Below the pieces are notes generated by a model. The model was given only the letters and a program-made list of their open reading frames with translations. It did not search any database and was not told the origin of the DNA. Positions 55,543 through 63,966 of a stretch of DNA of 64,000 nucleotides are shown one piece after another (the first letter of the stretch is position 1; the number at the start of each line of letters is the position of its first letter). Location: positions 185,775 to 249,774 of the forward strand of contig NZ_QHJG01000008.1 of the NCBI RefSeq assembly GCF_003184185.1, given 5' to 3'. Source of the DNA: Legionella qingyii (GTDB lineage Bacteria > Pseudomonadota > Gammaproteobacteria > Legionellales > Legionellaceae). The position numbers and the translations under genes are program-made.

Positions 55543-55670
55543 TTATCCACAGAAAATGTGCATAACTTAAATGAAATTAAGGAATTTAAAATTGATATAA
55601 TTCAGACACGGTAAGGTTTTTAATATTTTACTGATTAATCGTTTATAATTTGATAAGAAAGATATCCACA
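55543..55670. other. Cluster of DnaA-box-like sequences in AT-rich DNA
   Basis: TTATCCACA at 55543-55551 is a perfect consensus DnaA box; TGTGCATAA at 55557-55565 is the complement of TTATGCACA on the other strand; ATATCCACA at 55662-55670 is one base off. The whole 55410-55860 stretch is AT-rich and gene-free. It may be a DnaA-regulated site or a remnant of an origin; no dnaA/dnaN or plasmid replication gene is near. Confidence 0.4.
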
Positions 55671-55868
55671 GAAAAAGGATGAGGAAAAGAATTTAAACCC
55701 AGCTATCTTATACAAATAAAAAATAAAAAAACAGTCTTGACTCGCACTATTTTTACTTTTTATTTTGAGCCGCTGCTTGATTACGCTCTGTGCTTAAAAA
55801 ATAATTCTTTTTAAAAAATAGAAATACAGAAATTCATGCTTATCATAGATTAGTATCACTCTTCGGAG

Positions 55869-56054
55869 TTGGACCTGGGGGAGTTATTGTATCAAGTTGA
55901 ACATGATTTCCTACTCAATCATGGACGAACCTCTCAGGTTGGCCAGTTAAGGCAACTAGGAAAAGACGTACTCCTTTTAACAAAGCCTTTGGCAAAATTT
56001 CTTCATTACCAGAATACGGTAAGTGCAATCCTAGGAACCAAAGAAAAAGAGTAA
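55869..56054 (+). other. Possible small frame or gene remnant
   Basis: A 61-codon frame (GELLYQVEHDFLLNHGRTSQ, then TKPLAKFLHYQNTVSAILG) starts with TTG and has no ribosome-binding site. The amphipathic pattern is protein-like, but I cannot support it as a real gene. Confidence 0.25.
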
Positions 56055-56129
56055 ATTAAAGCACCGATTGCCGTCTAGTCTTGCCCACGCAGAGCATGGG
56101 CAAGATAAGTTCACATTGAGATTTATGGT

Positions 56130-57608
56130 TTATAAAGTTTCCGATGTTGTACTTAATGACTGCAAAGCATCATTTGTAAGCGCACCATATCGTTCTAAAA
56201 TACCAATAATCTCTTTCTTATTCGGAACGTTCCTATCATCCGTATTACTGATCCAATCTAATGCTGTCCAACCATTAGAGGGGGAAGGTTGATTTATATC
56301 AAAAGCCAACTTTTTACTAAATTTCAACAGTAATCGGACAAGAGGAAGACAGGCCCCAGCTGATGCTTTGCGTAATGCTAGCGCATAATCCTTATTTTCA
56401 ATAGCCTTTAAAAGCGATTCGTATTGCGCATCGTCCCTACAAAATTGCTTCGCCTCAACCAAAAGATATTCATGATGGTTTGCTTTAAAAATTCCATACT
56501 TTAACACTACAGATAACTCTTTTGGCTTTTCATCCAACTCCAGCTGCGATGATTTTTTTAGAAAAATGGATAAGGCAAAAGCATCATTATCATTGAGCGT
56601 GGATTTTGTATAGTATTTTTGCCCATCAGAGCCATAGTAGTAACAAGCGGTTTCAAAGCCAGCCTTTTCGAAAACATCTAATGCAATTTCATCATCAAAC
56701 CAATTGGCCGTCTGATAAAAACGATTAACTGAATATTGATATCCAGGTTTCATGAATTGGTCTAGATACTGCTCATTATCATGGCTATCAGGATGACCTA
56801 TATAGCCCAAACCATAGGCATTTCCCTCAATCGGTATGGATTTTTCCACCATTTGTTCCTGATCAAATACAGATACAACCATCTTACCATCTATCTGGGA
56901 GGTATTACGGTTAATTAATGTAGCGGCATTAACACATACAAATCCAGGATATTCAAATTTTAATTTCTTGGCGTTTTCCACAGAATGCTCGATTAATTTG
57001 AGCGGATCCAAGCTTTGGAATGTTTCTGGGGAATTCATTTCAATAAAAATCATTCCTCCAGGTTTGAGAATCTTCTGAAATTGCTGTATTAGCTGATTCA
57101 TCTCGCCAGGAGTTAGGAAATGTAACATTTGCGAGACCCAAATAACATCATAACGATTTTCAAATTCGGGATTTTCCAACTCTGAAAGAGCATTTTTTGC
57201 GTAGACTCTAAGAATATCTTCTAGATCCTCACCACTCCATAACTCCTTATCCATGCTATTGAGGCGCTTTTGTAATTCTTTCGCAGTAGGAACTTGCTTT
57301 TCAAAAGCATCAACTTGGGCGCCAGCTGCTAGTAATTTCCAAGTCATGGTGCCAAACCCAGCACCCAAATCAGCAACGACGGGTCTTATTCCTTGTGTAG
57401 TATAAAATTCCCGAACTGACTCCAAGCAAAGCTGCTTGGTAAGGTTTACCCCAGGAAAACTGTATCCATAGTCAATATAAGAGTTTGGATTTTTAAGAAC
57501 ACGTTCCTGTCTTTCGAACACTACTTGTAAACTTACTTTTTCAACAAACTCTGGTTGCACATTTGCAGGCAACCATTTCCTTACATCTCTATCAATTTTA
57601 TTGTACAT
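56130..57608 (-). CDS. SAM-dependent methyltransferase with C-terminal ankyrin-like segment
   Basis: The 492-residue protein has a class I methyltransferase domain: VVADLGAGFGTMTWKLL (SAM loop, about 77-93), VDAFEKQ, YDVIWVSQMLHFLTPGEM, and ILKPGGMIFIEMNS. The C-terminal 60 residues include NQPSPSNGWTALDWISN and NKKEIIGILERYGA, which look like the last ankyrin-type repeat(s). There is no signal peptide. This layout suggests a host-protein or small-molecule methyltransferase effector, by inference. Ribosome-binding site is weak. Confidence 0.72.
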   Translation of the reverse strand: MYNKIDRDVRKWLPANVQPEFVEKVSLQVVFERQERVLKNPNSYIDYGYSFPGVNLTKQLCLESVREFYTTQGIRPVVADLGAGFGTMTWKLLAAGAQVDAFEKQVPTAKELQKRLNSMDKELWSGEDLEDILRVYAKNALSELENPEFENRYDVIWVSQMLHFLTPGEMNQLIQQFQKILKPGGMIFIEMNSPETFQSLDPLKLIEHSVENAKKLKFEYPGFVCVNAATLINRNTSQIDGKMVVSVFDQEQMVEKSIPIEGNAYGLGYIGHPDSHDNEQYLDQFMKPGYQYSVNRFYQTANWFDDEIALDVFEKAGFETACYYYGSDGQKYYTKSTLNDNDAFALSIFLKKSSQLELDEKPKELSVVLKYGIFKANHHEYLLVEAKQFCRDDAQYESLLKAIENKDYALALRKASAGACLPLVRLLLKFSKKLAFDINQPSPSNGWTALDWISNTDDRNVPNKKEIIGILERYGALTNDALQSLSTTSETL

Positions 57609-58011
57609 AATGATTTATTTTGGCTAATAAAAAGTGAGGGATTTTATCATCATACAATGAAAGAAAAAACATCTAACTGTTTTTTATGAGAGCGAACAAT
57701 AAAATAATTGTTAAAAACAAATCCAGCTATCATGTAATTTATTGTTATTATGTATAAGTGCATTAACGTGATTAAAAAAGATCACCAATTTTGGGTAATA
57801 CCATCGATTTACTTTGTGTATAATCCGAGGAGAAAAAACCACCCAAAAAACTATAGCAGTACAGGTAAGATCGTTTGCCTTACAACGATTCATTTGTTCC
57901 CCTTATTCGAGCGTTACGGCTTTAGCCGGGTTTCAAGAGAGTGAACCGTTCGACTAACACTAAACAATATACAGGACGTTTATTTTTTAATACATTTTTG
58001 CGGATAGGAAG

Positions 58012-58236
58012 ATGCGTACACAACCTTTAAGACAATTCGCTAATCGACAAATAAAACAGAATAGACATGGTAAATGCCTGGCTCGTAAACACCGTGCCTA
58101 CGTCATCCATAAGATAATTGATGATTTGTTTGCTATCCGGAAAATGCCTACTTAATGGCAGGCTTTCCAATCTGAGCAAGTTCATAAACTGGTGAGTTAC
58201 CAGAGTGTATCTGCGCCAAAATACGAACATTCTATC
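58012..58236 (+). pseudogene. Remnant of a tyrosine recombinase (phage-type integrase) N-terminus
   Basis: With GGATAGGAAG just before ATG 58012, the frame reads MRTQPLRQFANRQIKQNRHG then CLARKHRAYVIHKIIDDLFA to a TAA at 58153-58155. Past it, the same frame continues WQAFQSEQVHKLVSYQ, like the SAM-like N-terminal domain of tyrosine recombinases, then decays. The catalytic domain is absent. The overlapping minus-strand frame here is a shadow. The rest of 57609-58011 has no supported gene. Confidence 0.5.
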
Positions 58237-58253
58237 AATTGTTAAATCCCATC

Positions 58254-58943
58254 TCATAAGGCATATTTGGAGTGACTTAGAAAATAGCTATCTGGAAAAT
58301 AGGCGAATAATACTGATCCGTCTTTTATAGTATTGATTATGGATTTTGCCTGACTTGCAGCAACCGCAGGACAGCCCCATGAACATCCAGCACGACCAGC
58401 CTCTTTGATATAGGAGGGTTCCACATACCACGCCCCATGCACTACAACCCGTCGCTTGTAAGCATTAGAGTTTAAGTCTTCTTCCAAGCCATCAAGGTTT
58501 AAAGAATAACCATTATGGCCAATGTATGTCCCTTCGGTAATATAGGTTCCGAGGCTTGATTGCTTACCACTTATTTCGTTAGAAAACTTATAGGGGACAG
58601 GGCCGTTTCCTGAATTCTGACCATGTGCAACATAGGTTTTAAGGACTAACGTATCCTTCTGCATATCAAAAATCCACATTCGATGTTGATTGGATGGGAC
58701 AGAGAAGTCGATAATAGTTAACATTGTGTTTTTAACTTTGCCTTGCGCAAAAGCTTTTTTATAGGCTCTTAAAGCCAGCTTAATCACATCTTTGCTTAAT
58801 TTGGGATCGGCCTGGGTTAGTTTTTTGATTTCTATATCTATTTGATCAGTAGGGGTAATTTCTTTTTGCCCTATGTACTTGTTTGAAGTTGAATATTGAT
58901 TTTCTAATACTTGGTTTAATAAAAAAGCGATTTGAGAAATCAT
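58254..58943 (-). CDS. L,D-transpeptidase catalytic-domain protein (YkuD_2-like)
   Basis: The 229-residue protein carries TYITEGTYIGHNGYSLNLDG, RRVVVHGAWYV (His about 169) and GRAGCSWGCPAVAAS (Cys about 191), the signature of the YkuD-like murein L,D-transpeptidase catalytic-domain family. Such enzymes make 3-3 cross-links in peptidoglycan. No N-terminal signal peptide is visible (MISQIAFLLNQVLENQ), which is unusual for an envelope enzyme and leaves its location open. A GAGG precedes the start. Confidence 0.87.
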   Translation of the reverse strand: MISQIAFLLNQVLENQYSTSNKYIGQKEITPTDQIDIEIKKLTQADPKLSKDVIKLALRAYKKAFAQGKVKNTMLTIIDFSVPSNQHRMWIFDMQKDTLVLKTYVAHGQNSGNGPVPYKFSNEISGKQSSLGTYITEGTYIGHNGYSLNLDGLEEDLNSNAYKRRVVVHGAWYVEPSYIKEAGRAGCSWGCPAVAASQAKSIINTIKDGSVLFAYFPDSYFLSHSKYAL

Positions 58944-59454
58944 AATGCCTCACGTTCTCTTGAATTAAAAATAAAGTCTCGAATAATGGAGGATCACACC
59001 TCACCATAAACATGAAACCATTTGAAATAGACTAGATTTTTTTTGAACTTTTGAGGTCACTTTAACGATGATTGAACATCTTTATTTTTGCAACAGCCAG
59101 AAGTATTTTTTTCAATTCTATAACAAGCTTGAAATAATTAAGAAAGATCTTGTAGTTCGTTCCTATTTATAAAAACATTCTTTAAGTGTAGCACAACAAA
59201 TCAAGTTGAATTAAATAAAATCAATTAATGAGGGGTGTGGAAATAAAATCAGTGATAAGGACATTGAGCTTGAAAAAAATCTGTTTATTCATCAGCAACA
59301 GTAACAATATATTTTGATCTGTTATTTTGATTATGAGTCTTTTACTCGTGATCTTTTTTAAGTGATTATTGTTTGGTGGATGTTAATGGACAAACTTATG
59401 TTTTTTCTTCTTACTGAGCCTCTTTAAGGGGCTCTTGTCTGTATGGTGATTGCC
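58944..59454. other. Intergenic region
   Basis: About 510 bp with no supported gene. A hairpin lies at 59416-59434. Confidence 0.45.
59416..59434. terminator. Hairpin downstream of the TTL-like gene
   Basis: GAGCCTC (59416-59422) pairs with GGGGCTC (59428-59434) using one G-T pair, loop TTTAA. It lies 20 bp past the stop of the minus-strand gene. Confidence 0.5.
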
Positions 59455-60405
59455 TTAATCCAATGCAATAAAATCTGACGGTTCCCTATCAATAAACTGT
59501 TTGATTAATTGTTGCCAAAAAGGACGATACAAACAATTAAATAAAGGATGTGAATCATCAACAGGAAAACAAGGTCCATGATTTACTTCTAGCAGCCAAA
59601 GTTTATTCCCCTCTGCTTCAACCATAAAATCAAAACCAAAACAAGCAATTCGAGGTTGGCTATCTTCCCAAACAGTGGCAAATTGATTTTTCAATGCATT
59701 GACCAAAAGTTGGCAGATGGAAATAATATTCATCTTGTAGGGTTGAAAAATTGCTATCTCATCGCTTAAGCGTTGCACTACATTCAGCCGTTCATCACTC
59801 AGATGTTCATTGGTAAGATGAGCTTCCAGTAGGTTGAAATTATCTTCTTGATAAGGTTTTAATGCAATATTCAAATAGCCGCTAGGAAAAAGGGCTGAAC
59901 CAACATGTGTAGATACCACGACCAACTCTCGAATTGAAAATTTATGCCCAAAGATGGGTCCCTGAATTAATTGAGGTTTAACAATATAACGTTGCAAAAC
60001 TTGGGGGCCTCCCATGCGCTGATGAGAAAGAAAATGTGCCTCAATGGCGTTTAAGTCATGAAATATATGAATATGTTGTCCATTATTTAACATGGATGGT
60101 TTTAATATCCAAGGCGTGTTGGCAGGATGTGAGTTACTGATATTCGTCAAAACACTAGGCCAAATCTCATCATCGATATAAAAAGTCTCCGGCATCAAAT
60201 AGTCAAGCTGATTTGCTTGTAGAAAAGCGGCAAGCAGATGCTTATACTCCAAGGTTTGGCTAATCAGCGGTGAAAAATGGAGCCATTCCTCATTCACCGA
60301 CGCCAGCGCAGAAAACTTGCTTGGCTTCCATCCCTCGGCTTTCAAAAAGCGAGCTAAATTAGCATGAGTTGGCGTTTTGTCCTCTACTAAATGAAATTTC
60401 CTCAT
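59455..60405 (-). CDS. Tubulin-tyrosine-ligase-like (TTL) ATP-grasp protein
   Basis: The 316-residue protein has the TTL pattern: WILKPSMLNNGQHIHIF (ATP-lysine region), VLQRYIVKPQLI, GHKFSIRELVVV, and CFGFDFMVEAEGNKLWLLE with VNHGPCF (metal-binding Glu/Asn). TTL enzymes join amino acids to the C-terminal carboxylates of proteins such as tubulin, using ATP. A bacterial copy may act on host proteins or have a metabolic role. Single gene, with no operon partner. Function on tubulin is not shown by the sequence. Confidence 0.82.
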   Translation of the reverse strand: MRKFHLVEDKTPTHANLARFLKAEGWKPSKFSALASVNEEWLHFSPLISQTLEYKHLLAAFLQANQLDYLMPETFYIDDEIWPSVLTNISNSHPANTPWILKPSMLNNGQHIHIFHDLNAIEAHFLSHQRMGGPQVLQRYIVKPQLIQGPIFGHKFSIRELVVVSTHVGSALFPSGYLNIALKPYQEDNFNLLEAHLTNEHLSDERLNVVQRLSDEIAIFQPYKMNIISICQLLVNALKNQFATVWEDSQPRIACFGFDFMVEAEGNKLWLLEVNHGPCFPVDDSHPLFNCLYRPFWQQLIKQFIDREPSDFIALD

Positions 60406-60640
60406 AACTTTTGATATTAATTTTATCGGTTCTGTATTCTATAAAACAAGTATAGTCCTCATTAAATGAATCCGAAATACATGATATAGATAAAGATTGT
60501 CATACTTATTCGCCCCTTGCGTTTGGTAACAATTTTAATTTGAGGCAATTCGCGATTCGAATATGAGCGATAACACTTAATACCCCCTTAATTTTGATCA
60601 TTTATAATACATTGTGCTCAGCAGAGAATCATGGTGTATT

Positions 60641-61696
60641 ATGCAAACTAAAAATGAAATCGAAAGTGTCCAAACTACTTCAAAAATAGTGGTAAATTAT
60701 CACAAGCATCCCGAAGTGGGTGGTACCGGCCATGTTTCAATAGAAGCTACTCATGAGGGTAGAACACGCGTGATTAGTGTTTATCCAAATGATAAGTTAT
60801 CTGTACTAACACCACTTGCAATTTCATCGATGTACGTTTTTCCTACTAAAGCAGTAAATCATAGTTCCCCATCTAGCTCGGACAGTCCTATTCATGCTAC
60901 TTACGATATTACTGACAAAATAGAGAATATGGATGCGGCTATGGAAGAGATAGAAAACTTATACGAATTAATGAATTCAGGCCGCGCTTCCTTTAGCTTA
61001 ACACCGTGCTCAATAACACAAACTACAACCGCAATTTTGAACAGTAATACTTCAACCACCAATATGTTGCTAGGCCTTAAGGTGTGTGATAGAAATCTCA
61101 TGGAGTATGAAATTTCAACTGTTGAAGTAATTAATTGTGCCGAAGCAGTGAGTAGAATCCTAGAAGCAGGTGGTATGAAGAGGCCCTCTGGCATAATGTC
61201 CTTTCCTACCCCATCCAGCATTAATAGTCATTTTGCTTCCCTATGTGAAAATATAGCAAAAACAGATTCAGCTAAAGAGCAAAGTTTGGAATGTATCGAA
61301 GAAGTTCCAGAACAAAGTCAAACGATCTCTACTGAGGAAAATCCTGGTTTGTTTACACGCATGTTTAATTCGGTAATAGGCTTTTTTACTCCGAACGAAA
61401 CTCAATACAGCACAGAGCCAACGGCTCAAAGCTCTTGTAACTACAATTATGATTGGTCCTCTCATCATAGTGGGTTTACCGATGAGCCTGAGAAAGTAGA
61501 AGTAGAAGTGCAGGTAGAAATATCATCAACAGAACAAGAATCAACATCTGATTTAGAGTTTCGCAATGAGGATAGAACTTCTCCAAAAGCTTCAGAATGC
61601 TCTGAGTCCTTTTTTAGTACAGAATCGATTACTGCACAAAGGGAAGAAGAATCTGATTTGGACTACTGTTCAAGATACGATTCCATGGTGAATTAA
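60641..61696 (+). CDS. GH-NC family protein 3 with acidic C-terminal tail
   Basis: About 351 residues from ATG 60641 (an upstream GTG at 60614 is possible). It shares GTGHVSIEA (His about 31), VISVYPND, SGRASFSLTP and VINCAEAVSRILEAGG (Cys about 166) with members 1, 2 and 4. After the domain it adds a long acidic tail (about 210-351) rich in Ser/Glu, ending EEESDLDYCSRYDSMVN, related to the end of member 4. The tail may be a secretion signal (inference). A terminator follows. Confidence 0.65.
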   Translation: MQTKNEIESVQTTSKIVVNYHKHPEVGGTGHVSIEATHEGRTRVISVYPNDKLSVLTPLAISSMYVFPTKAVNHSSPSSSDSPIHATYDITDKIENMDAAMEEIENLYELMNSGRASFSLTPCSITQTTTAILNSNTSTTNMLLGLKVCDRNLMEYEISTVEVINCAEAVSRILEAGGMKRPSGIMSFPTPSSINSHFASLCENIAKTDSAKEQSLECIEEVPEQSQTISTEENPGLFTRMFNSVIGFFTPNETQYSTEPTAQSSCNYNYDWSSHHSGFTDEPEKVEVEVQVEISSTEQESTSDLEFRNEDRTSPKASECSESFFSTESITAQREEESDLDYCSRYDSMVN

Positions 61697-61724
61697 AAGG
61701 CTTATATGGCTCAATTAAAATCTG

Positions 61725-61750
61725 ACGCCCTTTAGAGGGCGTTATGTTTT
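61725..61750 (+). terminator. Rho-independent terminator
   Basis: ACGCCCT (61725-61731) and AGGGCGT (61736-61742) form a perfect 7-bp stem, followed by TATGTTTT. Confidence 0.75.
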
Positions 61751-61901
61751 GTGCTAGTAGATGTCTTTAATCGTTTTCATTAAGGCATGCCTTGTAACCA
61801 ATTCCATTGTTCCATACAATCCATTTAACTAAGATGTTCTTCGCATCAACAGCATTAATTTGGTTTGCTGTTTAAATAACCAATAAAGGGAGGAATCCTT
61901 T

Positions 61902-62855
61902 ATGCGCAGTAAAAAGGAAAACACCTATACAAAACCAATCCAATTAGAAAATCCGCAGGAGGATGATTCAGTCACCATTTTTGTTTGGTCCACTGGATTG
62001 AATAGCCTTGGCCATGTTTCAATGAAATTTAGCGATAATCCAGGACATTATTTGAGTATCTGGCCCAAATCAACCCCTGCTGGAGGACTTACGTCAATAT
62101 GGCCATTAAAAGCCACTTCAGCGACAAAACTAGAAGATGATTGCCTGCAAGAAGCAATTAGACCAACAGAGGATTTTGCAAATCTAATGGAGCCCTTTGA
62201 GATTGTACCTTTACAACCTGATAAAGTATTTGTAGTACATGGGCTTGATAAACAAAAAATGATAAATGAGTTTACTCGGATAAAAAATGGATTTGATACA
62301 GGCGAAGTGTGTTACCAACTTCTACCCGGAGTAAAAGCTTCTGACTTTATCCACCGCATTTTATTAGGAAATCCAAAACATACAGAAGTATATAACTGTG
62401 TTACGCTTACAGGACACTTATTAGAGGCAGGAGGTAAATCTCTGATCAATGATCCTTGGGCAACTCCATCTAATTTTGCAGAACAATTAGATAATCTAGA
62501 TCAAGTAACCTCACTCAATCCAGCTGCAATTGACACTAAAAACCAAAGCATCCATGAAGACGCGCCTAAAACTCAAGCGGAACCAGCAGCTATTTCTGTC
62601 AGGAAGAGACTGACAAATCGGTGGTTTAGCGATGATAATTTTGATGATTATACAAGTAGCCATGAAGCATCAGATACTCGTCCGGAAGTTCCAGAATTGG
62701 TACCAATGAGAGAGGATACGCCCAGTCCAAGAGTTGCAGAATCTTCACTTTCTTTTTTTGGCAATGGAAATAACGCTTCACAATCCTTTTTGCAAAAAAG
62801 AAACGAGGAATCTGATTCAAGTTATCTGCAAAGAATGGATTTCATACTCAATTAA
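61902..62855 (+). CDS. GH-NC family protein 4 with acidic C-terminal tail
   Basis: The 317-residue protein has GGGAGGA 9 bp before the ATG. It shares GLNSLGHVSMKF (His38), HYLSIWPKS, TGEVCYQLLPG and VYNCVTLTGHLLEAGG (Cys166) with the other three. Its tail ends NEESDSSYLQRMDFILN, like member 3 (EESDLDYCSRYDSMVN), so the two share both the core and the C-terminal signal. A trailing terminator follows. Members 3 and 4 are tandem; members 1 and 2 are elsewhere. Confidence 0.7.
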   Translation: MRSKKENTYTKPIQLENPQEDDSVTIFVWSTGLNSLGHVSMKFSDNPGHYLSIWPKSTPAGGLTSIWPLKATSATKLEDDCLQEAIRPTEDFANLMEPFEIVPLQPDKVFVVHGLDKQKMINEFTRIKNGFDTGEVCYQLLPGVKASDFIHRILLGNPKHTEVYNCVTLTGHLLEAGGKSLINDPWATPSNFAEQLDNLDQVTSLNPAAIDTKNQSIHEDAPKTQAEPAAISVRKRLTNRWFSDDNFDDYTSSHEASDTRPEVPELVPMREDTPSPRVAESSLSFFGNGNNASQSFLQKRNEESDSSYLQRMDFILN

Positions 62856-62862
62856 AATTCAT

Positions 62863-62885
62863 GTCGGGCCCATGCCCGACTCTTT
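62863..62885 (+). terminator. Rho-independent terminator
   Basis: GTCGGGC (62863-62869) and GCCCGAC (62874-62880) form a perfect stem with loop CCAT, followed by TCTTT. Confidence 0.75.
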
Positions 62886-63010
62886 CGGCTGTCCAGAACA
62901 AAGATTAATAGCACAAGATTAATAGGCCAGAGCCTGCCCCCCTAGGTTCCATTTTTTCCGTCATGGCGATAATGAAATGAGTTTAAATGAAGGGGCTCAG
63001 GAAGCATCCC

Positions 63011-63370
63011 TTAAGCAAGCCAGACGCCTTTTAGATTAATATTAATCAGTTTTTCCCAAGTTTCTTCAGTAACATCAGCTATTTTTTCGGGTTTTTGTTC
63101 AATGCCGGCATTATTAAATGCATAATCTAATTGACCATAGACCTTGATAACATTATTTATAAGAGATTGATGATCGCAATATTGACTAACATCACATTTG
63201 AAATAAGCAGCGCTTCCACCATTTTGAATAATAAAATCTCTCGTTTCTTCGCCTTTTTCTGAAATATCGGCGATAACAACTGAAATATTATTTCTAGCAA
63301 ACTCAATTGCTGCTTCTTTACCAATCCCAAATGCTGCTCCGGTGATTAAAGCAACTTGCTTATCGTTCAT
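63011..63370 (-). pseudogene. Truncated short-chain dehydrogenase/reductase (SDR)
   Basis: About 119 residues with the cofactor loop ALITGAAFGIGKEAAIEF, the CDVSQ segment, and FNNAGIEQK. The frame ends right after NINLKGVWLA, so the catalytic Tyr-x-x-x-Lys and the C-terminal half are missing. A normal SDR is about 250 residues. It is a truncated copy, probably non-functional. Confidence 0.75.
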
Positions 63371-63627
63371 TCTCAAAATTACGGCCCTCGTTCCTTAATT
63401 AAACCATCAGCAAATGCACTTCTTCAGCTTTTTTTGAATTATTTTTAGCTCTTGCCTGAATGAAACTTAATTCATCAGTTTGCATAATTATTACCAAATC
63501 AATCATTCCTTCAGCTAGTTTGTATTTTCAAACTAAATATCCACTTCTTCATCTCGGGGCTAAGGAAATAATAGAACCGTTAACCTACATAAGGAGAAAA
63601 TATAATGGTAACGATAGATTATCTTCT

Positions 63628-63858
63628 TTAGAATAATGAAATTTCTCGACAGCACTCAAACCAAACACAAGACACTGACAATTTATTAATCAAGGGGACC
63701 TGATTTAGATCTAATATAATACTTAAGTGGGTTAACGGTTCAATTACTCCCTTAGCCCCAAATTGTAAACAGTAATTTGCATCCTGATTCGGAAGAATTT
63801 TCAATATCGAAGCGCTAATAGAAATTTCTTCTTGGGCATTCAAAGAAAAAATATACAT
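63628..63858 (-). other. Possible small protein, weak
   Basis: A frame (MYIFSLNAQEEISISASILK, then VEPLTHLSII-like and CVWFECCREISLF) lies downstream of the rRNA terminator. There is no known family or clear ribosome-binding site. It may be a gene fragment or a chance frame. Confidence 0.25.
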
Positions 63859-63923
63859 ATCTGACTTAGCATACAAATCAGTACTAAACGAAATATCAAC
63901 GACGCAAAAATGAGCGCTTTTTT

Positions 63924-63954
63924 AAGAAAAAAAAGCGGCCGTAAAGCCGCTTTT
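63924..63954 (-). terminator. rRNA operon terminator
   Basis: AAAAGCGGC (63931-63939) and GCCGCTTTT (63946-63954) form a perfect 9-bp stem; on the minus strand the stem is followed by a T-run (TTTTCTT). It lies just past the 3' end of the 5S gene. Confidence 0.85.
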
Positions 63955-63966
63955 CAAGAATAAAAC

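Noticed and set aside
58027..58257. 76-residue minus-strand frame overlapping the L,D-transpeptidase stop
   Set aside because: It lies opposite the integrase remnant and encodes no recognisable protein; judged a shadow.
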